64,000 bases of DNA from Hypericum androsaemum (taxonomy: Eukaryota; Streptophyta; Magnoliopsida; Malpighiales; Hypericaceae): assembly GCA_963995505.1 (NCBI GenBank), contig OZ023185.1, forward strand, positions 15,573,691-15,637,690. Reading direction: 5' to 3'. Both the position numbers and the translations under genes were made by a program. Positions 23,160 to 33,300 of the stretch are shown here, piece after piece. The notes beneath the pieces were generated by a model. The model saw only the letters and a program-made list of their open reading frames with translations. It ran no database searches and was not told the origin of the DNA. Within the stretch, counting starts at the first letter, position 1. Each line of letters begins with the position of its first letter.

Positions 23160-23892
23160 GATCTAGAGATTGAAGAAGACAGATTTTTTAAATATTTTCT
23201 TAGGGTATTTTTGTCATTTCTATGACAAAAAAATAAAAAATATTTGCTGATATCAACAAGGAATCTAAGAGTATAATAAAACTAAACTATGAAATTTTTT
23301 TAATCAATTATCGAAAGACAAGGGTGAGAATCGAATATGCCAAACTTCAGGGACCTCACAATTATTATCCCAAATAAATATCAGAGTTGGACTTCGGTCA
23401 TGTCGTCTTCGGTCTTCAATGGTGTCAGTTTATTATGATTTTTGCCCAATATGGTGTTATAGTACAACTTTATTACCAATATGGTGTTACTCTTGAAAAA
23501 TTTTTGAGAATATTATCTGTTTCCCAAAGCGAAATTTTTTTTGATCTAAGGTGCTCAGATCGAAAAAACTTTCAGATCGAAAAAACTTTTCAACCTGGGA
23601 CTAATATCAAAATTTTTTTTTGACTTAATTGTTAATTTTTTGATTTATTGGTGTTAATTAATTTAAAAGTGGTTAATTGTCTAACGCAAGTCGAAAAAAG
23701 TGTTTATGGAGATCGAATTTTTTTTCAGAAAATGTCTTTATGGAAAATTATTTTAGTATGTTAATTAATATAGCTTAAAGTTATGCGTTAATTTATTAAT
23801 ACCTTAATACTTTTTAAATTTTTAATTAATTTATTAATTACGAATTGTTAAATAAATTGTTCAATTGGTGATATTTTATTACGAATTTAGAT
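23160..23892. other. AT-rich intergenic, nothing recognised
   Basis: No long frame. A short direct repeat (CAGATCGAAAAAACTTT at 23556 and 23573) is the only local structure noted. Confidence 0.4.
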
Positions 23893-24260
23893 ATGACTTC
23901 ACAATTAGACGTATCCCATTATTTGGGGAATGGAGGACCTGTAGGTGACACTTTGTTACGTTGCCAGAATGTGCACCGTTCACAGGAAGTTTGGAATTAT
24001 GAGGTACGTAATTAAAAGTTACGAGTATTATATTCATATAAAATATTTTTATTTTTGCTATTGGTTATTTTGTGTAGGTTGAGAACCGAAGTCCAAATAA
24101 CAAGTTGTTGAGCTTCCATCGTCGCAAGTTGCTCACAGCAAGTGTGAGTAACCAGAAATTCATAGAGTATATGAAGGCCGCCAGTTTTTGGGACTTGTGT
24201 CGCAAGTTGTCTCGGTTACCGATGGGACTTGTCTCGAGAATCGCTCCTCATTTCCATTGA
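23893..24260 (+). pseudogene. Two-exon fragment, possibly plant mobile domain (PMD) N-terminus
   Basis: An ATG at 23893 opens 37 codons ending NYE at 24003, followed by GTACGT donor. An acceptor TGTGTAG precedes 24078, and the frame continues for 60 codons to TGA at 24258-24260. The joined reading includes RCQNVHRSQEVW and SNQKFIEYMKAASFWDLC. The layout recalls the start of PMD/MAIN-like proteins, but the diagnostic core is missing. It is short and ends early, so it is more likely a relic than a gene. The PMD link is a weak inference. Confidence 0.35.
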
Positions 24261-25557
24261 ATGCAGGCTTTGCAAGCTGAATGGCTGTGGTATTGGGCAA
24301 CAGTTGACTCATCGTTTGTACGACGTCTTGGCTAGTTGGGAAAGAATATTGTGTAGGTTCGATCGATTCTTGTAAAGAATATTGTGTAGGTTCGATCGAT
24401 TCTTGTACTTCTGCCTTGGTACCTGTCTCAAAATCATAGAGTTTGGAAACTATTCGTTCTCCAACTTCACGTACGACACCCGATGTTACTTAAATTTGGT
24501 AATTTGATGCATAATATACCATAGGGGTTACCACATATCCGGCATTCCGAAAATCTCTTTAACAATCTTGTACAGTTTTTTGACTAAGAGGGAACAAACT
24601 TAATGTATCCAATTAAATTTTGTCCCGCACTCATGCTAGAGGCAGCTTTATAATTAGCCCTTTGTGCTCGAAGTCCTCTCTCCCTCCTACGATAAACTTT
24701 CATAACACGAGATTCAAGATCTTTATCAAGGGATACATAATCAGCATTATTACGAAACCATCTTGAGGTAGATCCACCAAAGGTTTTTCCAACACCAGCT
24801 TCCTCGTCTAAGGATGTAACAACCATTCTAGAGCAGACGCCATACTTAATACAGAAATTCACAATCAATTTTCATTATGACCAACCTTCAGTATTTTGAT
24901 TATAACTTTCTCGTCCGGACTCGGATCTAAGTGATCTTGGTATCCACAGAAAGCTGAGAGACAAATCTGCAATTTAGTCTGAAATACTTTCTCATAATTA
25001 GAACAAAAAAGACCAAAATGCCCTATAAAATTGACTAAATTTGTAATCAACTTACAGATCGATCAGTCTATAGTATGTTGGTCGTACCTTCCTAAAACGA
25101 ACTCCAGTTGCGGCGTTCTTGATGTCCAAAGGAAGACCGTTCTTCAACTTTCATTACATAAATTTCTTCAGATTTGGATAAAAAGGGACTGAAACACCAT
25201 CCAAAGTTGCCTGACCTTGTTGGACGTCCTCTTTCAGCACAACTTTTGACCAATTTTGTACCTTTCGAGGAATGACTCGAAACTATATGTAAAAGCTCGT
25301 GTATTTGGATACAACATTCACTATTCTCATATGCCCTTCTTAGTCTGACTGAGCGTGGCAAAAATATGTTTTGGGTAAAAAATGTGAGAAAGTCGAAACG
25401 AACCTAGGAACAGGTCTGGAGTGGTCGTCCTAAGAGCAATCGAAATAATAGGGAGAAAAAATGAATATGGAGAGAAAGAAGAGACGATAAAGATTGGAAT
25501 TAGTAGGAGAGAAAATAATTGGTGGAGGAGCAAGAACTTTATTGAGAAATTAAGGGC
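24261..25557. other. Region with short minus-strand frames of unknown nature
   Basis: Minus-strand frames at 25361-25092, 25050-24865 and 24868-24584 follow one another, and one contains a charged stretch RVMKVYRRRERGLRAQRANY. They might be exons of one broken gene, yet I recognise no family and no convincing splice chain. A 32-bp tandem duplication containing GTGTAGGTTCGATCGATTC lies at about 24341-24404. Confidence 0.35.
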
Positions 25558-25935
25558 GAAGGGGAAAGGAAAAACATAAAAGATAAAAGCCATGAAGCTA
25601 ATATGCATCCGGTGGAAATTGATGTAGAGTCTCTTTTGAATTTAGTAAAAATTTTAAAAGTGAGACATAGGGATTGATCTGTAGTTTCATAAGAAGGGCC
25701 GAGGCAATCTGATAATTTTGCCAAAATTTGGGGAAAATTATAATTAGTGTTTCCACCCCTTTGGAGAATGGCCTCTGCGCATAAAGGGAGCCGCCATCGT
25801 CGCAGGATGCCGTGTGATGCCCACATCGTTAGGAGCACCACCCGACCGAGTCTCAAGGAGAGTGCTTGCTTGGTCCGTCAAAGAGAGAGATAGTCGAGGG
25901 AGATAACCCTCATCGTCTGTCCGCCATTGAAGAGG
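25558..25935. repeat. Dispersed repeat R1, copy 2
   Basis: Same sequence and orientation as 1-375. This copy runs on past the point (CCATTGAAGAGGGCAGAG) where the other is cut by an LTR, so it serves as the empty site for that insertion. Confidence 0.8.
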
Positions 25936-27111
25936 GCAGAGAATCCTAGCGCCATCACCGCTAGAAGGGTTTAAGTTGAGCCGCGTCCCATCGAGTCCAG
26001 TTGTGCCTTTGTCTAAAAATTATGGAGAAAGCAGAGTTTTCATGGAGGGAGAAAACTCTACTGAGGCCGTGCTCAGCTGCGCGCTGCTTATTGCCAACCG
26101 AGGCTGAGATGCAGTAGCCTGCATCACTGGCCACCATCGGGAAGGAGTCACAGCCATCAAAGATGGGCCGCCGATCGCCGCCTTTTGCTCATATTGGTGT
26201 TGGATTGTTGGGGAAGAAGAACCCTAGATTTTGGTTGACCAAAAGTCAATAGAATTGAAAGTCAAATTTGATTGAAAGTCAATGTTTGTCTGATTTATGG
26301 TTTTTCAACAACTTTGGAATATGCAGGTATGGAGATTGGGGAGATTTAATGGGCATGGTGACTTTGTTTGTCTGAGTTGAAAAGAATTTGGCCAAGTGAA
26401 GGTCAGGTTTAGGTCTTGTAGAAGCATATGGATTTAGGTCAATTTGATTCACATGAGTGAGTGGATCGGGTGAAGACCTTGAGCAGAGCTTGGGCCTAGT
26501 ACTCGTTGACGAGGTGCAGATGCAGTGTAAAGGTGGCATAGCATAGATTGGCACAGATTTTTTGCAAGTATCAGTTTGCTCAACTGTGCCGCAAGTTACC
26601 ACTAGTGTCCACAAGGATGATGGAGTAAGGTGCAATAATTCTAATTGAAGGTGTCCAAAAAGGTATTCATGAGAAGGTGATGTAAGGCTGAAGTGAGGCG
26701 TTCACAGGAAGGTGATGTAAAGTCTAGAAGTTGGTGCCCTCTACTCTTGTTTTGATCAAAAATTGGTTGAGAAAGTATGGCACCAAAGAGCATGGTGCAG
26801 CTTGCGCGCATATGGTTTTCTCCTGATGTGTTGAGTGATCGAGTGAAGATCCATGGTGAGTAGATACTTGTAGAAGATTCCAAGTGAAGTTTTTAGATTT
26901 GGAACTCGATAGGTTCTCGGAGAACACGTTGGATGATCGAGTGAAGACCGTGCCAGAGTACCCGTCAGATTGAGGAGGAGATGAAGTTATGTTCGAGGTG
27001 GAGCATGAAGCTTAATGTAAGAGACACGCAGTGAAGATGATGATCGGATGTGGAAGAGCAAGTGAAAATCGAGATGACGATTGATTTTGAAATTTGAGCC
27101 AAGGTGGAGAT
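25936..27111 (+). mobile_element. 3' internal remnant of a Copia-like retrotransposon
   Basis: No coding frame survives. The last bases before the LTR, AGCCAAGGTGGAGAT, form the polypurine tract typical of plant Copia elements. No matching LTR was found upstream in the window, so the 5' part has been lost, or the left boundary lies in R1. The start coordinate is therefore nominal. Confidence 0.5.
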
Positions 27112-27481
27112 TGTTGGGAATGTTCCAAATTTTATTTAGTTATTGCCTAATGTAATAGGAGTTCTAATTAGGTGAAACTCTATTTCCTGTTTAGCAAGTG
27201 AAGGCTAGCTCCTATAAATAGGAGGGCAAGATTTAGGATTTATTGGACTAAAGAAAATGGGAACATTAGTGTAGGCAGGGACATGGGCTTGAGGCGGTTA
27301 GCCTCGCCATAGCCTATGTATATGTTGTACTCCACACATATAGTGAAAGATCGTCTCTAATCCCGTGGATGTAGGTCAGTTGACCGAACTACGTATATCG
27401 TTTGTCTTCAGTGTTCCTATTATCTTCTATCTCTCTGTTGTTATGCATGGACCTATCAAAATTGCTTCCGCTACCCTAACA
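27112..27481 (+). mobile_element. 3' LTR of a Copia-like retrotransposon
   Basis: A 370-bp LTR runs from TGTTGGGAATG to CCGCTACCCTAACA, with TG...CA ends, just after a polypurine tract. CCTATAAATAGGAG inside it (about 27212) looks like its promoter TATA box. The first base after the LTR is already TPS exon 7 coding sequence (TPS E), so the element inserted into or was joined to that exon. Confidence 0.8.
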
Positions 27482-27583
27482 GCAATATTTCTACAAGAAT
27501 AGCGATGGACATGGCATCACCCCGGACATAGGAACCAAAGACCGTCTCGCGTCTCTGTTACTGGAACCGGTCCTGATCAATTA
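27482..27583 (+). pseudogene. TPS E: tail of terpene synthase exon 7
   Basis: Reading starts at once after the Copia LTR: QYFYKNSDGHGITPDIGTK, then DRLASLLLEPVLIN and a stop at 27581-27583. It equals the last 33 codons of TPS C exon 7 with a few substitutions, and its 3' flank matches the TPS C 3' flank (from 43367). Everything upstream has been removed. The rest of the exon is not found on the other side of the Copia remnant in this window. Confidence 0.9.
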
Positions 27584-28040
27584 ACGAGTTTGCCTGAAAA
27601 GAAGTCAATCCACTCAAATAAGTAGTGATTTAATCAGTTTTGGTGTGTGCGTCTTTTAGTAATGTGTTATTTTCGCCTTTGGCTGTCTTTCATTTTCAAT
27701 CCAGCTGTGTGAGATTATACTCATATTTCTTGCTTTTAGTGTGTTTCGTCATACTCTCTCTCATGTTTCATTGTTGTGTTTTTTTTCCTCGTCAGTATTA
27801 CGCTAAAGTGGTAAATGTAATGGAAGTGAGACCAAGTGATAACAGATTCTAATTTATTTTTAGAGATCAAGTGGTTTGAATGCAAAACATAGAGATAATA
27901 ATTAGACTTTTATGTTGAGGGTCTACATGAATCTAGATTCGAATAAGGGTTTAAGACCTGTTTATTTTTTAAAAAGATAAGGGCATGAATATAAATTATT
28001 AGGATCTTGCCTGTTCGACCGAATTTTTTAAAATACATTA

Positions 28041-28096
<56 letters not shown>

Positions 28097-28404
28097 TACT
28101 AAACATAGTACCAAAATTTCAATCTCACCTTATCCAACTTCGATTTTTTTAATTTGCTTGTTTGATTTATTTATATTAAAAATTTTAATGAACAAATCAA
28201 ATTTCATTCACATTTTCTAGTGTTTCTTTGTTCAAATGACAATTTTATTTTAAAAAAATAAATAATTTTCAAATAATATGGATCCGTGATCCTAAATGAT
28301 TTTTTTAGGACAAAGAGAATCACACCCTTGAACGCCCCATTAATATAATCCGAATATGATTCACAAGTTGGGGTGAAAATTTTGGGTTGTATCATCCTTT
28401 CTTA
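27584..28404. other. 3' flank of TPS E, paralogous to the TPS C 3' flank
   Basis: Matches 43367-43677 and then 45295-45620 in order. The stretch between, present only behind TPS C, is a transposon insertion. Shared phrases include TTCGCCTTTGGCTGTCTTT and ACCTTATCCAA. A (TA)n run lies at 28046-28092. No gene. Confidence 0.75.
28046..28092. repeat. (TA)n microsatellite
   Basis: Uninterrupted TA dinucleotide run of about 46 bases; absent or short in the paralogous flank near 45470. Confidence 0.9.
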
Positions 28405-28535
28405 GAACCATTACTACGAGCCACTCAAAATCTCGCCAGAATCTCCCATTACCTGTACGGAATTGCTAATGGTCACGGCAGGATGAGACCAGGGATCTTG
28501 CCATGACCTTGTTGTTACATCCTGCTCCAATTGAT
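28405..28535 (+). pseudogene. TPS F: relic of terpene synthase exon 7
   Basis: One frame reads EPLLRATQNLARISHYLYG then ANGHG, clearly aligned with [20 protein letters not shown] and GDGHG of TPS C exon 7. After GHG the frame drifts and stops at TGA near 28535. It lies 0.8 kb behind TPS E, so two exon 7 remnants stand in tandem. It is more divergent than A-E and probably the oldest TPS relic here. Confidence 0.7.
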
Positions 28536-28570
28536 TAGTCAAGGATATTTTGTTATATACATGTTAGGTT

Positions 28571-28957
28571 GGGAGCGGATTTGGTCCTGGAAAGCCAAAT
28601 CCAACCAGGGTCGTCCTAGATGATTCAATGGTTGATTTAGTTATGATTCAATGGTTCACTTAATTATGATTCAATGGTCTACCTAGTTATGATTCAATGG
28701 TCCGTTTTTTCCCATCCCGGATAAATCGGGGTCCGTCCCAGTTACCCAGTTATGATTCAATGGTTTACTCAGTTACGATTCAATGGTTTATTCAATTATG
28801 ATTCAATGGTTTAACCAATTATGATTCAATGGTTGTGGACTTTTTTTATTTTGCACCCCCGTATTTCTGCATTTTTGCAAAATAGTCCTCGCGTGTCCTT
28901 CAATAAAAATCCTCCAGCACCGTGCTCGATTTGGCCTCCAGGACCAAATCCGGTCCC
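28571..28957. mobile_element. Mutator-type MITE with internal 23-bp repeats, copy 2
   Basis: 387 bp, with ends GGGAGCGGATTTGGTCCTGG and the inverted GGACCAAATCCGGTCCC. TGTTAGGTT flanks both sides exactly (28562-28570 and 28958-28966), a 9-bp duplication. The interior repeats TTATGATTCAATGGT about nine times. Same family as 20485-20825. The paralogous block behind TPS C (46182) has no insertion at the matching point. Confidence 0.92.
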
Positions 28958-28967
28958 TGTTAGGTTA

Positions 28968-29402
28968 TATCTGTTTACCTAATTAATCTCATTAATTATT
29001 GCCACTGCGGCGCTGTAATGAAAGTTTCCATGTACTAAATGGGTACCAATCTTGACCGGCCTCACTAGCTAGCTGGTGATCGTTTGGGTAATTTGTACCG
29101 CTCTACTGGAGCAATTTATAGGTGCACGCCGGACTACTACCGAATTGGGACAGTGTTCTGCGCTCCATCATCCGTAATAAAACCAATTTGCTTATTTAAA
29201 TTTCTTTACATTTTTCAGCTATTTTTCAGGTACAGAATAACTTTTACTTAAAAAAATATTATATCAAATTTTGTAAAATCTTAAAATATAGGTTTCTAAC
29301 CATGACCGGTAATTTTTGTAACAGTAGCCAAGTCTACTTTATGCGGTCCAGTAAATGGGAGAGAGGATTCGGTGTTGATAATATGAAATTGCCAACACCG
29401 TC
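28968..29402. repeat. Duplicated block, copy 1
   Basis: Matches 46183-46770 in the same orientation, including the shared TCTTGACCGGCCTCAC and CATGACCGGTAATTTTTGTA. The other copy carries an extra segment of about 150 bp. The right end (from about 29362) holds GGATTCGGTGTTGATAATAT and a GGGCAACATAAAAAG phrase, which is the terminus of the same DNA-element family as 43678-45290. Confidence 0.8.
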
Positions 29403-29712
29403 CGGGCAACATAAAAAGCACGGTCTCTCCAATATGACAACTAGAAAAAAACAACATAAACATTCGCCAGTGTCACCTAGACGGACATGGATTCAGTGGG
29501 AACAAGGGGTAATTCCCACCCATAAGGACTAAAGGAAGTGAAAGGATAATTTGGAGAGTAAAATTATATTCATGAGTAATATTGAAACATTAGCAAAAGC
29601 AAAGGAGAGAGGAATAATTAATTAGTTTTTCTAAATCCAAAACCCTACTATTGGTTTACTCTTCACATTTTTCTTCCTTTCAAAATTCAAAATTATTAAC
29701 TCAAGAAAAGCG
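29403..29712. other. Intergenic, nothing recognised
   Basis: A 76-codon plus-strand frame runs through here from 29302, but its first part is the transposon-like terminus and no domain is visible. Confidence 0.4.
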
Positions 29713-30134
29713 ATGGTCTTCAAAATATGACCCAGAGTCGACCTAAATTTTGGGTCGCACTCTGGGTCAACCAGTTCGACCAAACGGACCATCGGTCAGA
29801 CAAGATTTTTTAATTTGAAAAATAAATATATTTATATATAATCTAGGTATAATTGTACATGTAATTGCATACATACCTAAAAAATATTACATTTTTCATC
29901 AAAAATATTAGAATATAATAAATTGGAATATTAGACCGGGTCGGACTGGATATGTGCATTTTTTATTTAAAAAATTTGGGTGAACCACCCTTGGTTGGTC
30001 AGATTTTTGGTCTGATTATTTGGTCCGACCAAATTTAGTTTGGTTCGCAAGGTAACCATTTTTGGGTCAAAAACCGATATGCCTTTACACTCGTATCCTA
30101 GTCCGACTGGTTGGACCGCATATTTTAAAATCCG
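29713..30134. mobile_element. Probable hAT-like MITE
   Basis: Ends TGGTCTTCAAAATATG and, inverted, GGATTTTAAAATATGCGG resemble those of the 12193 and 19240 elements, and GGTC/GACC arms lie inside. I could not confirm a target duplication, so the borders are approximate. Confidence 0.5.
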
Positions 30135-30152
30135 AAGGACGACGACACACAA

Positions 30153-30244
30153 ACCACTATTTGTAAATATGCTAACCACTTTACCAATATCACTACACAT
30201 GCAAACCAATATCACTACATATGAAAACTAATATAACTAAATAT
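30153..30244. repeat. 22-bp minisatellite, left part
   Basis: About four imperfect units of the type GAAAACCAATATCACTACAT. The array is cut at 30244 by the LTR complex and resumes at 38910 with the same unit. Confidence 0.85.
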
Positions 30245-31650
30245 GTGAATAAGTAGGGTTTCGAACTGAGGGTTGAACACGAAATCAACACAAATAATTA
30301 TGTGAAGCGAGAAAATTAAAAGATTGTAAAGATTGCAGGTAAATAAACGAGATCGGAAATACAAATAAAAGATGAGTTGTAAATCAATGGAGATAAACGA
30401 GCACGATACCCTTATGGACTACCCATCTATGTCGAGACTATGGTTTTTATGAAGTTCTAACTAGTACCCGGAGTGTTCTAGTGCATCTCCCTAACGCTTC
30501 CGCTCATTAGGATGATAAAACTAAGCTAGGGTAATTTTTGATTGCTCACCAACGCTTCCGCTCATCAATGAGACCGAGAACTAAACTAAACTCAATTATG
30601 AAGTTAACTCCTAGAGGATTTTCCCTTAGTATCAAGATTTCTCATTAATACCTTAAGACATGTCAATTGACTCTTCCGTTGATTCTAATGCCTTCCGGTC
30701 TATTATTATCAACTAAACATCATAATCTAAGTGATCAAGTTAGATTAAGTATTAACATCATCAATTAACAACTACTACGAAAGATAATCAAACCATAGCT
30801 AACATAGACAAGTAATCACTTAAATAGGGCATCGCACTCACGAGAGAACTACTCGCTAAGTATGTTAACAAAGCACAATAGATTAACAAAGAACATGATA
30901 GCAATTAACATAAAGATAGAGGAAGAGAAAGCTTAGTCGTGATGATCAAGCTTTGCCAATCCTTTCCCCGTAGCTAACTGGAATCGTGACTTTATTAAAC
31001 TCCAAAGGATGTCTCAATATTGCAGTAGTAACGTCCCTCCAAAACCTAAGAGACTAAGGCCTATATATAGCCAAAAGTCTAACACGAAAATAGGAAAACC
31101 TAGTGGAGGTTTAACCTAAACTAGATGTCTTGCTAGCCAAGTAATAATATAATTATGGTCTTAGGCCGTAACTAGAGGCCAAGAGTCGAATTTCTAACTA
31201 AATATGAAGTCCGAAATAAGCTGACATCGGGCAACTTACGGCTGCTAGTTGACTTGCGATGGGGAGTCCACCCAACTTTCTGCTCTATCTACTTCATCAT
31301 ATCTTTGTATTTTGCAGTTTTGACCCTCTTCTACCTTGAATTTGGCTTCGACTATAAAAGACAAAATATAGATCTCTCTTCAAGATTTCCAACAAAGTCT
31401 TATTTGATACAATCAGATACTCGAGAAGAAAGTTATGACTCTTGCAATATGGTCTCTCGAAATTACCCCTCCAACGACCTTCATTGAGCTCCAATTTCCT
31501 ACAAAATATAAAAATGGGTAGAAATCTATTCCCGAACATAAATATACTAAAACGATCATAAGACTTGACATGACATGATGAATATAAATCAAAATATGAC
31601 TAAATACGCACGAAACATATGACAAAATATGAGCGTTTACACACTCATCA
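30245..31650 (-). mobile_element. Inverted Athila-family LTR, truncated at its 3' end
   Basis: The reverse complement of this stretch matches the LTRs at 31677-33186 and 37370-38909, starting TGATGAGTGTGTAAACGC at 31650. It ends early at 30245; the missing last bases of the LTR (containing CACAATCAAATAGTATA) are found instead at 31651-31676, between this LTR and the plus-strand one. The two LTRs thus form a head-to-head palindrome with 1.4-kb arms. Confidence 0.85.
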
Positions 31651-31676
31651 ATTAAACGCACAATCAAATAGTATAG
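31651..31676 (-). other. Displaced LTR end at the palindrome centre
   Basis: ATTAAACGCACAATCAAATA is the reverse complement of the terminal part of the Athila LTR, positioned out of order at the junction. It marks an inversion or template-switch breakpoint. Confidence 0.7.
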
Positions 31677-33186
31677 TGTAAACGCTCATATTTTTTCATA
31701 TGTTTCGTGCATGTTTAATCATATTTTAAGTTATATTCAAAATGTCATGTCAAGTCTTATGATCATTTTAGTATATTTATGTTCGGGAATAGATTTTTAC
31801 CCATTGTCATATTTTGTAGGAAATTGGAGCTCAATGAAGGTCGTTGGATGAGTGATTTCGAGAGACTATATTTCAAGAGTCATAACTTTCTACTCGAGTA
31901 TCCGATTATATCAAATGGGACACCGTTGGAAATCTGAAGAGAGATCTATATTTCGTCTTTTATAGTCGAAGCCAAATTCGAAGTAAAAGAGGGTCAAAAC
32001 TGCAAAATACGAAGATATGACGAAGTAGATATAGCGGAAAGCTGGGTGGACTCCCCGTCGCAAGTTAACTAGCGACCGCTAGTGAGGGGACACACAATGT
32101 TGATTGAAGACACAACTAGCAGCCGATAGTTGCCCAATGTCAGCTTATTCCAGACTTCATATTTAGTTGGGAATTCGACTCGTTTAAGAAGTATTTGACT
32201 CTTGGCCTCTTGTTTCGGCCCTAAGACCATAATTATATTATTACTTTGCTAGCAAGACTTCTAGTTTAGGTTAAACCTCCTCTAGGTTTTCCTATTTTTG
32301 TGTTAGACTTTTGGCTATATATAGGCCTTAGTCTCTTAGGTTTCAGAGAGACGTTACTACTGCAATATTGAGACAGCCTTTGCAGTTTAATAAAGTCACG
32401 ATTCTAGTTAGTTACGTGGAAAGGATTGTCAAAGGTTGATCATCACGACTAAGCTTTCTCTTCCTCTATCTTTATGTTAATTGGTATCATGTTCTTCGTT
32501 AATCTATTGTGCTTTATTAACATGATTAGCGAGTAGTTCTCTCGTGACTGTTATGCCCTATTTATGTGAATACTTTATGTTAGCTATGGTTTGATTATCT
32601 TTTGTAGTAGTTGTTAATTGATGATCTTAATACTTAATCTAACTTGATCACTTAGATTATGATGTTTAGTTGATAATAATGGACCGGAAGGCATTAGAAT
32701 CAACGGAAGAGTCAATTGACATGTCTTAAAGTATTAATGAAGAATCTTGATACTAAGGGATAACCCGCTAGGAGTTAACTTCATAATTGAGTTTAGTTTA
32801 GTTCTCGGTCTCATTGATGAGCGGAAGCATTGGTGAGTAATCGAGAATTACCCTAGCTTAGTTTTATCATCCTAATGAGCGAAAGCGTTAGGGAGATGCA
32901 CTAGAACACTCCGGATATGAGTTAGAACTTCATAAAAACTATAGTCTCGACTTAGATGGGTAGTCCATAAGAGTATCGTGCTCGTTTATCTCCATTGATT
33001 TACAACTCATCTTTTATTTTGGTTTCTGATCTCGTTTATTTACCTGCAATCTTTACAATCTTTTAATTCTCTCACTTCACATAATTATTTGCCTTAATTT
33101 CGTGTTCAACCCTCAGTTTGAAACCCTACTTATTCACTATACTGTTTGATTGTGCGTTTAATTGCTTATCAATTTTGCGGACATCA
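31677..33186 (+). mobile_element. 5' LTR of an Athila-type retrotransposon
   Basis: It matches the 3' LTR 37370-38909 over its length but lacks the first few bases (TGATGAG), lost at the junction with the inverted LTR. It ends TTGCGGACATCA and is followed directly by AATTGGTGCCGTCGACACGG, the likely primer-binding site (33187-33206). Confidence 0.88.
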
Positions 33187-33300
33187 AATTGGTGCCGTCG
33201 ACACGGAACTGAGAGTTTAGGACATAAACTCAATAGCAATTAGTTTTGTGTGCCAAACTTGCTGATTTCGTGTGATTTTTTTTTCAGGGTTCTCTACTGC

